Positions 16,329 to 24,984 of a stretch of 64,000 bases of DNA are shown piece after piece. Under the pieces are notes generated by a model, which ran no database searches, was not told the origin of the DNA, and saw only the letters and a list, made by a program, of their open reading frames with translations. Location of the stretch: contig NZ_AP025739.1 in the NCBI RefSeq assembly GCF_003574315.2, positions 620,001 through 684,000 of the forward strand, given 5' to 3'. The translations under genes and the position numbers were made by a program. The stretch comes from Capsulimonas corticalis. Its GTDB lineage: Bacteria > Armatimonadota > Armatimonadia > Armatimonadales > Capsulimonadaceae. Position 1 is the first letter of the stretch. Each line of letters opens with the position of its first letter.

Positions 16329-16438
16329 CTCTTTCCCTCCGTCCACTGTCGCCGTGTCCGTGTTTGGGCCCTGAGCGTAAATCCAAATATGGAAACTGCT
16401 CCCGTAAAAACTCCTAATTTTAGCCGAAAGACAGGTGT

Positions 16439-16466
16439 TTGTCAACTTGCGGGGATTGGGTAGAAT
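16439..16466 (+). promoter_or_regulatory. promoter for the acidic orphan gene
   Basis: TTGTCA (16439-16444) is separated by 16 bp from TAGAAT (16461-16466), 36 bp before the ATG at 16502. Confidence 0.55.
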
Positions 16467-16501
16467 GGCAGCAAAGAACGAAGGGAGCACTCGGCTTCAA
16501 A

Positions 16502-17110
16502 ATGAGCGATCCAAGATTAGACAAACACACCGGCGTCCATCACGAACTATTTGACGAAAATACCGCGCAGGTCGGCGCGCTGGGCGACATCGTGGAGGCG
16601 CACGCTGGCGACGCCATGTTCCTGACGCCCGCGGAAAAGAGCGTCGGCGGCGCGGACGGCGGCGAGAGCGATTTCGAAAGCGAGATGCTCGCCACGGATC
16701 CGGACGAAGACGCCGGCGACGACGCCTCCGATCGTTACTCCAACGCCAGCGGCGAAAGCGCCTGGGGCACGGATCAAACCGGCTCTGTCGAAGGCATCGC
16801 GCGCGGCTTCGGCACCCACCTTCCGCAGGACCTCGGTCGTGACGGCTTCCAGGTCGAAGAGATCCCGGATCAAGCCCTGCAATATCAAGGACGCGCCGTC
16901 GTGGCCGGCGAAGAGCTGGACGACTACGATGACGACGATGAGACCAACGGTAAATACGACTCAGAGGAAGCCCTTGCGCACGCGTCCGAACCCGGCGTCA
17001 ACGTCGTCCAGGGCTCCGCGAACGAAGCATTCCCCGAGCGCATCCCCGTCGCCATCCGCCACCCAGACTCCAGCGACGACGCTCTGGACGCCACGCGCGA
17101 GATGAAATAG
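16502..17110 (+). CDS. acidic hypothetical protein, 202 residues
   Basis: Not recognised. The 202-residue product is very rich in Asp, Glu, Gly and Ala (for example EELDDYDDDDETN) and has almost no hydrophobic runs, so it is probably soluble and largely disordered. There is no signal peptide. The ATG at 16502 follows AAGGGAG by about 14 nt and a promoter by about 36 bp; upstream codons in the same frame have no ATG. Such acidic proteins can act as cation buffers or chaperone-like linkers, but nothing here shows a role. Confidence 0.65.
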   Translation: MSDPRLDKHTGVHHELFDENTAQVGALGDIVEAHAGDAMFLTPAEKSVGGADGGESDFESEMLATDPDEDAGDDASDRYSNASGESAWGTDQTGSVEGIARGFGTHLPQDLGRDGFQVEEIPDQALQYQGRAVVAGEELDDYDDDDETNGKYDSEEALAHASEPGVNVVQGSANEAFPERIPVAIRHPDSSDDALDATREMK

Positions 17111-17137
17111 CATGAAATAGCGCGGCCGAGATCAATA

Positions 17138-17185
17138 GGTCCGCCCTATCCGCACAAGCTTCACTTGTGCGGATAGGGCGGGACC
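17138..17185. other. very long perfect hairpin (18-bp stem)
   Basis: CCGCCCTATCCGCACAAG (17141-17158) pairs perfectly with CTTGTGCGGATAGGGCGG (17164-17181) around the loop CTTCA, with further pairing GGT/ACC beyond a one-base bulge. It lies 28 bp after the stop of the acidic orphan and 41 bp before the next gene. No U-run follows on either strand, so it may be a rho-independent-like barrier or a protein or RNA processing site. Confidence 0.7.
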
Positions 17186-17225
17186 GACGGCAGGAGCCGG
17201 GCCGCGCGAGGGCGAATAAGCCCTT

Positions 17226-17987
17226 ATGAAACCCATCTTCCCCCATACCCTGATTCTGACGATCCTTCTCACGCCCCTCGCCGCCCACGCCGGCGGCGTC
17301 CCGCCGATCTCTCCCGATCGCCCCGGCTTCACGAATGGTTCAGATACCGTCGTCCCCGGACTGACGCAGCTGGAAATGGGAATCGCGCAGACCGACTTCG
17401 CCGCCGCTTCCGGCGGCGGACACGCTATCGACTATCCCGAAGCCCTCGTGCGCCATGGACTGACGCCCAATCTCGAACTGCGCGCCGCACTGCCCGATTA
17501 CACCCATCAGGACGGGACGCCCTCGGGATACGGCGACGCCTCCCTCGGGGTGAAGTACAAGTTCTTCCAAAGCCGCGACGGCAACACGAAAGCCGCCCTG
17601 ACGCCCGCCGTCTCCCTCCCCACCGGCGGCGCCCAGCATGGAACGGGACAGACCGATCCCTCGCTGACCCTCGCCGCCCAGACCGCCAGCGGCGCGCGCT
17701 GGGGACTGAGCGCCAACCTCGCCCTCGCCGATCCCACGCAAAACGGCGGGCGCAGCCTGCAAACGGCGCCCAGCGTGTCCGCCTCATACCAGCTCACCCC
17801 CGCTCTTTCCACCTACGGCGAACTCTATGACAACTTCCCCCAGCACGGCGGCTCCGCGCCCATTGCCGACGGCGGGTTCACCTTCGCCTCCAGCGCCAAT
17901 TTGCAATATGACCTGGAAATGGGCGTCGGCCTCGGGAGCGCCGCCCCCATCCGGTTCTTCGGCGGCGGCGTATCCGTGCGCTTTTGA
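17226..17987 (+). CDS. secreted beta-barrel protein, MetA-pathway transporter-like
   Basis: A 253-residue outer-membrane-type protein with a signal peptide (MKPIFPHTLILTILLTPLAAHA, cut about residue 22) and a mature part starting GGVPPISPDRPGFTNGSDTV, the hallmark of the 'putative MetA-pathway of phenol degradation' barrel family. The rest alternates short amphipathic strands and turns and ends in an aromatic residue (VSVRF), as expected for an outer-membrane barrel. The substrate is unknown. This supports a diderm envelope. No Shine-Dalgarno is obvious ahead of the ATG. Confidence 0.78.
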   Translation: MKPIFPHTLILTILLTPLAAHAGGVPPISPDRPGFTNGSDTVVPGLTQLEMGIAQTDFAAASGGGHAIDYPEALVRHGLTPNLELRAALPDYTHQDGTPSGYGDASLGVKYKFFQSRDGNTKAALTPAVSLPTGGAQHGTGQTDPSLTLAAQTASGARWGLSANLALADPTQNGGRSLQTAPSVSASYQLTPALSTYGELYDNFPQHGGSAPIADGGFTFASSANLQYDLEMGVGLGSAAPIRFFGGGVSVRF

Positions 17988-18397
17988 GCGCGCGATTGTG
18001 AGGCAGAGGCTCAAAGCCGAAATGCGCCATTTTGCACCATAGTTAAAAATATGGTATCAAATGTGAAATTTTCCGCTTGACAAATGGCGCACCACATGAT
18101 ATAGTTTAAACAGTTCGACGAGAGAAATGAAATCCAGTTTCGATATGAATTTTCGGATTTCTTTATGAAAACGATTGTTGGATCGGCAACTTTGGTACAC
18201 ACAGAACTCGTCTCAACATTAATTATGGTACAGAACCACACAAGTATGGAGGTTTTTTGGATTTCTGAAGTAATTATCACTATTGCGATCTAGTCTAAAA
18301 TGGCGCAGGTCGCACCGTTCGTAGTTTTTCGTTCACGCCGAAGCGTCCTCATGGGCGGCGTTATGATTATCGGCCTTAGCCGGTCAAGGAGAGAAGT
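17988..18397 (+). promoter_or_regulatory. promoter and ~285-nt leader of the first DUF1559 gene
   Basis: TTGACA (18077-18082), a 17-bp spacer and TATAGT (18100-18105) form a good promoter pointing right, with a start near 18113. That leaves about 285 nt of untranslated leader before the ATG at 18398. The leader is AT-rich, then GC-rich, and ends with a small hairpin CGGCCTTAGCCG just before the ribosome site AAGGAG. I could not match it to a known riboswitch class. Confidence 0.6.
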
Positions 18398-19285
18398 ATG
18401 ATTCGCAAAGAGACCCAATCAGCAAAAGGGTTTACACTGATTGAATTACTAGTTGTTATCGCTATAATAGCAATACTTGCCGCCATCTTGTTCCCCGTCT
18501 TCGCCAAGGCAAGAGCTAAGGCCCGGCAGATTGCATGTATTTCCAACGAAAAACAGATCGGTCTCGGAATGATGCAGTATGTGCAGGACTATGACGAGCG
18601 TGCTCCGTTCTACCGTGTTGTTATCGACCCTGCCAACGACTGGTGGACCACCAAGATGCTCACTTGGAAGGATTGCATCTATCCCTATATTAAGAGCGGC
18701 GGACGGCCCTATAATAACGGTCAGCCCTATGCGGATCATGGAAGCGGCGGCGTGTTCTACTGTCCGGAGAATAGCGCTTCGTGGTCCGCGAAAGATGTCT
18801 GGTGGCATCTCAAGTCGTACGACCTCCCCGGCAGCGCCGGAGATGAAACCTCGCGCTTCCCCCGTGGTTACGCCGTCAACAAAGACGCCGGCATTAACGA
18901 GAATGGAACTTCAAGCCGGTTCTGGCCGTGCGTCAACGACTCGCCGTGCGGATCGGGGTCTATCGCGATCATCCAGAGCCCGGCCAGCACCATTATGGTG
19001 GCCGAATCCCGCCTCCCCTTCGCCGACACCAATGCAGGCTTCACCGCTTACCAGTGTACGAGCGACGGCGTCCCCGCCACCGGACAGTCAACGTCCTGCA
19101 TTCAGGGGCACGGAGCCGGCATCACCAACTATGTCTTCTTCGACGGGCATGCGAAAGGGATTCGCGCCACCAACGCCATTAAGGACGATCTGTGGGACGC
19201 CTACTCAACCACGGGATACGGTCCGGGCCAGCAGCAGAGCGATCTGTCGGGAGCCGGAGCCATCAAGGAATGGTCGGGACAATAA
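18398..19285 (+). CDS. DUF1559-type prepilin-like protein
   Basis: A 295-residue protein with a type IV pilin-like N-terminus: short basic leader, then KG^[24 protein letters not shown], the prepilin peptidase site followed by the hydrophobic helix. The C-terminal domain is of the DUF1559 (SBP_bac_10) kind found in large numbers in Planctomycetes and Armatimonadetes, ending with the H-x(n)-DG motif [14 protein letters not shown]; here ten residues separate H and DG rather than the usual nine. Several Cys residues could form disulfides. It probably forms surface pseudopili or matrix. AAGGAG lies 8 nt before the ATG, and a tiny lipoprotein gene follows after 5 bp. Confidence 0.9.
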   Translation: MIRKETQSAKGFTLIELLVVIAIIAILAAILFPVFAKARAKARQIACISNEKQIGLGMMQYVQDYDERAPFYRVVIDPANDWWTTKMLTWKDCIYPYIKSGGRPYNNGQPYADHGSGGVFYCPENSASWSAKDVWWHLKSYDLPGSAGDETSRFPRGYAVNKDAGINENGTSSRFWPCVNDSPCGSGSIAIIQSPASTIMVAESRLPFADTNAGFTAYQCTSDGVPATGQSTSCIQGHGAGITNYVFFDGHAKGIRATNAIKDDLWDAYSTTGYGPGQQQSDLSGAGAIKEWSGQ

Positions 19286-19290
19286 TTCGA

Positions 19291-19497
19291 ATGAAATCAC
19301 CCCTCTGCACATGGCGAAATCGGGCCGTCTTGACGGGCGCCCTGGCATTCGCAGCTTGCATGTCGGGATGCGCCCATCACGACGCGGCTCCCTCGGGGCC
19401 GGCGCCGATTGTGAATGCTCCCGCCGGCGCGCCCAACCATATGACGCCAGAGATGCAAGCGCAAATCGAGCACTATAAGTCGCTCTCCGGTAAATAA
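19291..19497 (+). CDS. small lipoprotein, 68 residues
   Basis: A signal peptide with lipobox-like ACMSGC places the lipid-modified Cys near residue 27; the mature part is only about 42 residues, Pro/Ala-rich, then HMTPEMQAQIEHYKSLSGK. It begins 5 bp after the DUF1559 gene and is surely in the same transcript. A second DUF1559 gene at 22659 is also followed by a tiny lipoprotein gene (23654). The function is unknown; the repeated pairing suggests a role with the pseudopilin. Confidence 0.75.
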   Translation: MKSPLCTWRNRAVLTGALAFAACMSGCAHHDAAPSGPAPIVNAPAGAPNHMTPEMQAQIEHYKSLSGK

Positions 19498-19512
19498 TCC
19501 GGCTCTCCCGCC

Positions 19513-19547
19513 ACTGCCCGCAGGGAAATCCCTCCGGGCAGTATTTT
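19513..19547 (+). terminator. intrinsic terminator
   Basis: ACTGCCCG (19513-19520) pairs with CGGGCAGT (19535-19542), followed by ATTTTC. It is 15 bp after the lipoprotein stop. Confidence 0.7.
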
Positions 19548-19628
19548 CTGACCGAGAAACACTGCGAAGGCGCCGCAATTTGTTTTATTCGAAACATTTG
19601 CAATTCAAACACTCAGCGAGGATTCTTC

Positions 19629-20639
19629 ATGCGGAAAAACAACGTCGTTTCCAACACATCCATCGTGACGGCCATGGCGGCCCTCTCCCTCTTCGCCTGC
19701 GCCCCCGGCGCGCAGGCGGCCGGGCCGGACAAAACCCTGGCGATGGACTGCTACAACAATGGTTTCTATAACGGCAACGGAACCTTCTACAACACCAACA
19801 CTCACACGACCGGAAATCAGTTCTGGACCTACGCGGAAGAGATCGAGCTGATGGAGGACGCCGCCGCCGTCAACAGCAAATACAGCAGCGCGGTGACAGC
19901 CCTGTGCAACGGCTTTATCGCCGCCTACGGGACCGACTGGTCTGGCAACACCTTCAACGACGATATCCTCTGGGCCTGCATCGCCTTCGCCCGAAGCGGC
20001 AACGCCACATTCAAATCTTACGCCGTCAACAATTTCAACAAAGTCTGGGCGCGAGCCTACGACACCAACGTCATCTCCGGCCTCTGGTGGACGACCGCCA
20101 AGACCTCCAAAAACGCCTGCGTGAACGGCCCCGGCGCCATCGCCGCTTACCTCGTGGGGAATACGTCCGCCGCCAATACGCTTTGGACGGGCTTTCTCAC
20201 CAACTCCCGCGTGTGCGATCTCTCCAAATACCGAATCGCCGACCACATCAATAGCGATGGTACGGTGGGCTGGGCCGAATTCACGTATAACCAGGGAACG
20301 CTGATCGGCGCGGGAGTGCTGCTCGGGCACAGAGCCGAAGCCAAGATGGCGATGCAGGAGACGCAAAATGCGCTCTGCACGAATGGGATTTTGAATGTGG
20401 AGGGAACGGGGACAAACGACGCGGCGGGCTTCAAGGGCGTCTTCGCCCGATGGGCCGGCAAGTACGCCGCCGGCGACACCACCTTCAACGCCTGGCTCGA
20501 CGCCAACGCGAACCAGGCGTGGGCCGAACGCAACTCGTCGGGACTAGTATGGTCGAACTGGGGCGCCCGCACCTCGGACGGCACGGTGTATTCGTGGGAA
20601 TGTTCCTCGGGAGCGTCCATGATCGTGAACGCTCCGTAA
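19629..20639 (+). CDS. secreted GH76-family glycoside hydrolase
   Basis: A 336-residue protein with a signal peptide (cut after AQA near residue 30) and one GH76 (alpha-1,6-mannanase type) domain. The Asp pair D111-D112 in TFNDDILWACIAFAR matches the catalytic DD of the family, and the stretches QFWTYAEEIELMEDA and GLWWTTAKTSKNACVNGPGA are typical. It should act on fungal or bacterial alpha-mannans outside the cell. A terminator separates it from the DUF1559 pair. The stop is 8 bp from the convergent Uma2 gene. Confidence 0.85.
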   Translation: MRKNNVVSNTSIVTAMAALSLFACAPGAQAAGPDKTLAMDCYNNGFYNGNGTFYNTNTHTTGNQFWTYAEEIELMEDAAAVNSKYSSAVTALCNGFIAAYGTDWSGNTFNDDILWACIAFARSGNATFKSYAVNNFNKVWARAYDTNVISGLWWTTAKTSKNACVNGPGAIAAYLVGNTSAANTLWTGFLTNSRVCDLSKYRIADHINSDGTVGWAEFTYNQGTLIGAGVLLGHRAEAKMAMQETQNALCTNGILNVEGTGTNDAAGFKGVFARWAGKYAAGDTTFNAWLDANANQAWAERNSSGLVWSNWGARTSDGTVYSWECSSGASMIVNAP

Positions 20640-20647
20640 CACAGCCA

Positions 20648-21241
20648 TCAGTCGTTGAGGATGTCGGGCGCGAGCGCGACATCCTCATACAACTCAGCCA
20701 AAGAAAGCGTGACATCAATCGCGGAGAGCGAAAACGCGCCGCTCAGCCCTTCTTCCGTGTGAACGAGCCAATCGACATCATTATGGCGCGTGTAAATTTC
20801 CACACGCGCCATATCCTGATTGATAATGACATAGTGCTCAAGCGACTCTATCTGCTGATAGAGCCGCCATTTGGGACCACGATCTTTAGACTCGGTTGAC
20901 CCAGAAAGTATCTCAAAAATCACCGATGGATTGAGTAAAGTATCGAGATATTCTCCATCTGCGTAATTGGGTTCTCCACAGACGACGGTAAGATCCGGAT
21001 AGAGGAAGTTTGCCGACCGCACCCGAACTCTAAGGTTTCCGCCTTTCGGTTTGCAAGGCTTTCTCCGTAACGCGTTGCTGAGATCACGTGTCAGATTTAC
21101 GACGATTGTTTCATGGCGGCCGCTCGCGCCAGACATCGCCAGCACTTCACCCGCGATATATTCGCTTTTGAAATCCGCCATTCGATCTCTTACGAGATAT
21201 TCTTCTGGTGTGATAAATGGTTCCGAGGGTTGTGCAGCCAT
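20648..21241 (-). CDS. Uma2 family protein (DUF820, restriction-endonuclease-like fold)
   Basis: A 197-residue member of the Uma2 family (PF05685). Visible are the helical N-terminus with ITPEEYLVRDRMADFKSEYIAGEVL, the catalytic-type YPDLTVVCG and VIFEILSGSTESKDRGPK motifs of the PD-(D/E)xK fold. Such proteins occur in many copies in cyanobacteria and other large genomes, and their role is not established. AAGGA lies 8 nt before the ATG. It is a single gene, convergent with the GH76 gene. Confidence 0.88.
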   Translation of the reverse strand: MAAQPSEPFITPEEYLVRDRMADFKSEYIAGEVLAMSGASGRHETIVVNLTRDLSNALRRKPCKPKGGNLRVRVRSANFLYPDLTVVCGEPNYADGEYLDTLLNPSVIFEILSGSTESKDRGPKWRLYQQIESLEHYVIINQDMARVEIYTRHNDVDWLVHTEEGLSGAFSLSAIDVTLSLAELYEDVALAPDILND

Positions 21242-21316
21242 GGAATTGTCCTTTACTGCTCAATGTTACCACAGAATCTTCACCAGAACCAACCTTGAAT
21301 GAACAAGCGGCTCTCA

Positions 21317-22303
21317 CTACGAGAACCCGAGCACGGGGTGCGGGGTGTAGGGGTCTTCTAAGGATTTGATTTCTTCGGGCGTCAGCGTGATCGACAGGGC
21401 GGCGATGGCGTCTTCGAGGTGGCGCGGTTTGGTGGCGCCGACAATCGGCGAGGTGACGCCGGGCTTTTGCAGGAGCCATGCAAGGGCGACCTGGGCGCGC
21501 GGGAGGCCGCGCAGTTCGGCGATTTCGCCGACGCGCTCGATCACTTGCCGATCGGCGTTCTCGGTGCGGCTGTACATCGTCTTCCCGAAGGTGTCCGTTT
21601 CGCCGCGCGCCGTGCTCGGCTCGCTTTCCCAGGCGCGCGCCAGTCGGCCGCGCGCCAGCGGGCTCCATGGGAGCACCCCGATCCCCTCAGCGAGGCAAAG
21701 CCCCATCATCTCCCGCTCTTCTTCTCGGTACAGCAAGTTGTAATGGTTCTGCATCGAGACGAACTTACTCCAGCCATGATGCTCGGAGAGATAAAGCGCC
21801 TTGCAGAACTGCCAGGCGTACATCGACGACGCGCCGATATAGCGCGCCTTGCCGGCCTTCACCACGTCGTGCAGCGCTTCCAGGGTCTCTTCGATCGGGA
21901 CTTCGTGATCCCAGCGATGGATCTGGTAGAGATCGATATAATCCGTGCCGAGACGCTGCAGGCTGGCGTCGATCTCCGCGAAGATCGCCTTGCGCGACAA
22001 TCCCGCGCCGTTGACGCCGGGACGCATGCGGCCATGGACTTTGGTCGCGATCACCAGGTCCTCGCGCTGCGCGTACTCTTTGATCGCCCGGCCCAGAATC
22101 TCTTCGCTCGATCCCGCCGAATAAACGTTGGCGGTATCAAAAAAGTTGACGCCAAGCTCCAGAGCGCGCGCGATATACGGGCGGCTCTGCTCGTCATCCA
22201 GACTCCATGGGTGAGCCCCGCGATTGGGATCGCCATAGCTCATGCATCCCAGACAGATACGCGATACCTTCAGACCTGATTTGCCAAGGTTGACATACTC
22301 CAT
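21317..22303 (-). CDS. aldo/keto reductase
   Basis: A 328-residue (beta/alpha)8 NADPH-dependent oxidoreductase. The catalytic tetrad is visible: Asp and Tyr in FFDTANVYSAG, Lys in VIATKVHG and His in YQIHRWD. The C-terminal SPIVGATKPRHLEDA segment is the usual cofactor-binding end. The frame is open upstream to 22462, but MEYVNLGKSGLKVSRICLG begins at 22303 with AAGGAT upstream. It is most like the YajO/YdhF-type reductases; the substrate is unknown. Confidence 0.9.
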   Translation of the reverse strand: MEYVNLGKSGLKVSRICLGCMSYGDPNRGAHPWSLDDEQSRPYIARALELGVNFFDTANVYSAGSSEEILGRAIKEYAQREDLVIATKVHGRMRPGVNGAGLSRKAIFAEIDASLQRLGTDYIDLYQIHRWDHEVPIEETLEALHDVVKAGKARYIGASSMYAWQFCKALYLSEHHGWSKFVSMQNHYNLLYREEEREMMGLCLAEGIGVLPWSPLARGRLARAWESEPSTARGETDTFGKTMYSRTENADRQVIERVGEIAELRGLPRAQVALAWLLQKPGVTSPIVGATKPRHLEDAIAALSITLTPEEIKSLEDPYTPHPVLGFS

Positions 22304-22576
22304 GCAGTGATATCCTTTATGGTGATTGATCGAAACTCTGGACGCCGGTCCCAGCGAGGCGTGCGGAAACGACGGGGAGCACGCCCGAAACCGGGATCGG
22401 CGGCTCGCAGACTCTCTCGTTTGATAAACGCCATTGGGAGTAATTCGTTCCTTTCGTAACATTCCCTTAACATTCGCCGCTCGCAGCGGTCCATAAGATG
22501 CGCTATCGCTCGTGTCGTAAGATAACGATTATTAGCAAAATCTAATATACGCATGGATAAAGTTAATATTCTCTTA

Positions 22577-22595
22577 ACACATCCGTCGGATGTGT
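22577..22595. promoter_or_regulatory. 19-bp palindrome ahead of the second DUF1559 gene
   Basis: ACACATCCG-T-CGGATGTGT is a perfect 9-bp inverted repeat around one base. It sits 64 bp before the DUF1559 start and just upstream of a possible -10 TAGAAT (22602), where a dimeric regulator would bind. No good -35 is visible. Confidence 0.5.
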
Positions 22596-22658
22596 GCTGG
22601 TAGAATCAAGGGGTCCCATGATTCTCGATACGAATATCCTTTCGGGAGATAATGAAAT

Positions 22659-23525
22659 ATGAACACTCGACGCCAAGGCTTTACGCTGATTGAATTACTC
22701 GTCGTAATCGCCATAATCGCGATTCTTGCGGCTATCCTTTTCCCGGTCTTCGCCCAGGCTCGCGAGAAGGCCCGCGCCATCTCCTGCGCCTCCAATCTTC
22801 GCCAGCTCGGAATCGCTTACGTTCAGTATAATCAGGACTACGACGAATATACGCCGGTCATCTCCAAGCAGAAGCTGCCAGGGGGAATCGACGGCACGGG
22901 TTACGTGCAAACGTGGTACATGCTGCTTCAGCCTTACGCCAAGAGCATCAAGCTGTTTGTTTGCCCGGACCGCACCCAGCCGTCCACCGCCAATGGATGC
23001 GACGATAACTTCTATAACAACGATGTTTGCTTGGGTTATGGATACAACGACGGCGTTGTGAGCGATGGCGGATACGGCCTGATCGGCGCGCAGATCAAAG
23101 ACGCGAACAATAAAGCGCTGCGCCCCGGCCGCAACATCGCTCAGTTCGACAGCCCCTCCAATATGGTCGCGTTCGGCGACACCTACGACAACCCTGGATA
23201 CTCTGTCGCGCTGGACAACATCCTGGCGGGCACCCTGCCGGCGACCACCGGAACTTCGTCGCTTCGCCACAACCAGCGCTTCAACTTCTGCTTCGTGGAC
23301 GGCCATGTCAAAACGATCGCGTTCCAGGCGGGATTATTCAACGGCAAGTTTATTGGACGGCCGGCGAACCAGAGCGACGCTTTGAAATGGTGCTATAGCT
23401 CCACTGCGGTCGGAGATTACAGCCAGATCTCAGGCGGCGCCTCTGGCTATCCCCTCAACGGCGATGGCGAAACGTGCGCTCAGGTGGTGAGCGATATCTA
23501 CGCTACCGGCACGGTAACTCCGTAA
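22659..23525 (+). CDS. DUF1559-type prepilin-like protein
   Basis: A 288-residue paralogue of the gene at 18398. The N-terminus MNTRRQG^[11 protein letters not shown] has the prepilin peptidase site, then the hydrophobic helix, the conserved [21 protein letters not shown] stretch and a C-terminal [14 protein letters not shown] that fits H-x9-DG exactly. GGGAG lies about 11 nt before the ATG. A 42-bp hairpin and then a tiny lipoprotein gene follow, the same arrangement as at 18398-19497. Confidence 0.9.
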   Translation: MNTRRQGFTLIELLVVIAIIAILAAILFPVFAQAREKARAISCASNLRQLGIAYVQYNQDYDEYTPVISKQKLPGGIDGTGYVQTWYMLLQPYAKSIKLFVCPDRTQPSTANGCDDNFYNNDVCLGYGYNDGVVSDGGYGLIGAQIKDANNKALRPGRNIAQFDSPSNMVAFGDTYDNPGYSVALDNILAGTLPATTGTSSLRHNQRFNFCFVDGHVKTIAFQAGLFNGKFIGRPANQSDALKWCYSSTAVGDYSQISGGASGYPLNGDGETCAQVVSDIYATGTVTP

Positions 23526-23544
23526 TCGGAACGTGTCGTCAAGA

Positions 23545-23586
23545 GGAAGCCGCCCCCAGCCTTGGCAGAGGCGAGGGGCGGTTTCC
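23545..23586 (+). terminator. strong hairpin after the DUF1559 gene
   Basis: GGAAGCCGCCCC pairs with GGGGCGGTTTCC, with an inner AGCC/GGC stem. No U-run follows, so it may be a partial terminator or a 3' stability element that sets the ratio between prepilin and lipoprotein. Confidence 0.5.
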
Positions 23587-23653
23587 AATCCATGCCGGCT
23601 CCGAATCGCAATTTTTGAATTTGCCCGACGATTCCATAGACAGGAAAGACCCC

Positions 23654-23848
23654 ATGAAGGCTCTTGGATCTTCGGCCGGAGCGCTGGCGGTCGCCGCCGG
23701 CCTTCTCGCCATTTCACTGGCCGGATGCGCGAGCAACAGCGCCTCATCACTCCCTCCCGGCACGAACGTGACGCCTCCGCAAAGCGCGGCGACCATCGCC
23801 CAGGAAGAGCAGATGCGCCAGCAGCACAACGCTCAGAAGAATCAATAA
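23654..23848 (+). CDS. small lipoprotein, 64 residues
   Basis: MKALGSSAGALAVAAGLLAI precedes a canonical lipobox SLAGC (Cys near residue 25). The mature part of about 40 residues is Ser/Pro/Thr then Gln-rich. AGGAAAG lies about 6 nt before the ATG. It shows little sequence likeness to the lipoprotein at 19291, but has the same size, order and position behind a DUF1559 gene. Confidence 0.78.
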   Translation: MKALGSSAGALAVAAGLLAISLAGCASNSASSLPPGTNVTPPQSAATIAQEEQMRQQHNAQKNQ

Positions 23849-23959
23849 TCGATGTTGCGCACCTAAGGCTGGCGATGGAAATCGCCACGGAAGGAATGCG
23901 CAGCATCCATCAATAAACCCCTTTACGACGCCTCGCGCGTACACCTCGGAGGATCTATT

Positions 23960-24958
23960 ATGCACGCACGTCTCGGCCTTGCCGTCTTTGGCCTCGCCGC
24001 CCTCGCCACTCTTTCCCCCGCGCACGCGGACGCCCCGGCGGCTCCGGCGGCCCCTCTGCTCACGGCGACGACGCCGGTCGCCGTTCCCGGCGGACCGGGC
24101 AAGTTCGACTGGATGATGATCGACGCGGCCCGGCATCATTTGCTGGCGTCCCATCCCAGTCACAAGACACTCGTGATCTACGATCTCGTCAAGGGCGACG
24201 TGAAGCAGATCGACACGGACGGCGCGATCAACGGCGAGGCCGTGGATGAAGCCGACAACAAACTGTTTGTCGGCGGCGGCAACCAAAAGGTCGTGGCGTT
24301 CGATCTCACCACCCTCGACAAGCTCGGCGAGGTCGCGCTGACCGGCCCCGCCGACGCCATTCTCTTCAACGCGAAAAACGGCGTCCTGTACGCCGACCAT
24401 GACGACGGCGCCGAAGTTTGGATGATCGACCCGAAGACGCTCAAGATCAATGGCTCCGTGGCGATCGCCGACGCTCCCGAGGCCATCGAATACGATCCTG
24501 CGACCGACCGGCTGTATCAGAACATCAAGCCATCCAACTGCGTCCAGGTCATCAACCCGGCGACCAACAAGGTGGAGGCGACCTGGCCGACCGCGCCGAT
24601 GACTTCCCCGCATGGCATCGCGATCGACAGCGCCGGCGGCCGGATCTTCGCCGCCGGGCAGGGCAAGGTCGATCTGATGGATATCAAAACCGGCAAAGTG
24701 CTTGCGACCGTGGATATTGAGCCGGGATATGTCGATCAAATCGCATTCGACTCCAGCCGCAAGCGTCTTTACTGCGCGAGCAGCGCCGGGGTAATCTCCG
24801 TGGTGGATGAGACGGCGGACGGCGCGACGCTCGCCGGCAAAGTCACGGTCCCGAAGGGAACGCATACGCTCGCCGTGGATCAGTCCACGGGCGATGTCTG
24901 GATTTCTTACTCCGACGCCGCCGGCAGCAATCTCCAGAAGTGGTCGCCCGCGAAATAA
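23960..24958 (+). CDS. secreted YncE-like beta-propeller protein
   Basis: A 332-residue protein with a signal peptide (cut after AHA near residue 23) followed by repeated blades of the YncE/YVTN type, for example KTLVIYDLVKGDVKQ, EVWMIDPKTLKINGS, CVQVINPATNKVEAT and KVDLMDIKTGKVLAT. The likely fold is a seven-bladed propeller acting outside the membrane in binding; no enzymatic motif is seen. GGAGG lies about 9 nt before the ATG. The Tat metallophosphatase follows after 26 bp, so the two may be co-expressed. Confidence 0.85.
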   Translation: MHARLGLAVFGLAALATLSPAHADAPAAPAAPLLTATTPVAVPGGPGKFDWMMIDAARHHLLASHPSHKTLVIYDLVKGDVKQIDTDGAINGEAVDEADNKLFVGGGNQKVVAFDLTTLDKLGEVALTGPADAILFNAKNGVLYADHDDGAEVWMIDPKTLKINGSVAIADAPEAIEYDPATDRLYQNIKPSNCVQVINPATNKVEATWPTAPMTSPHGIAIDSAGGRIFAAGQGKVDLMDIKTGKVLATVDIEPGYVDQIAFDSSRKRLYCASSAGVISVVDETADGATLAGKVTVPKGTHTLAVDQSTGDVWISYSDAAGSNLQKWSPAK

Positions 24959-24984
24959 GCCGCAACATCAATATCGAGAGTCCC

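Noticed and set aside
18011-18280. Minus-strand frame of 89 codons in the DUF1559 leader
   Set aside because: No ribosome site, low-complexity Ile/Asn/Ser content in AT-rich DNA, and it opposes a good plus-strand promoter.
18113-18397. Cyclic-di-GMP (GEMM) riboswitch in the DUF1559 leader
   Set aside because: The conserved GEMM core and tetraloop-receptor sequences are not present; the leader remains unassigned.
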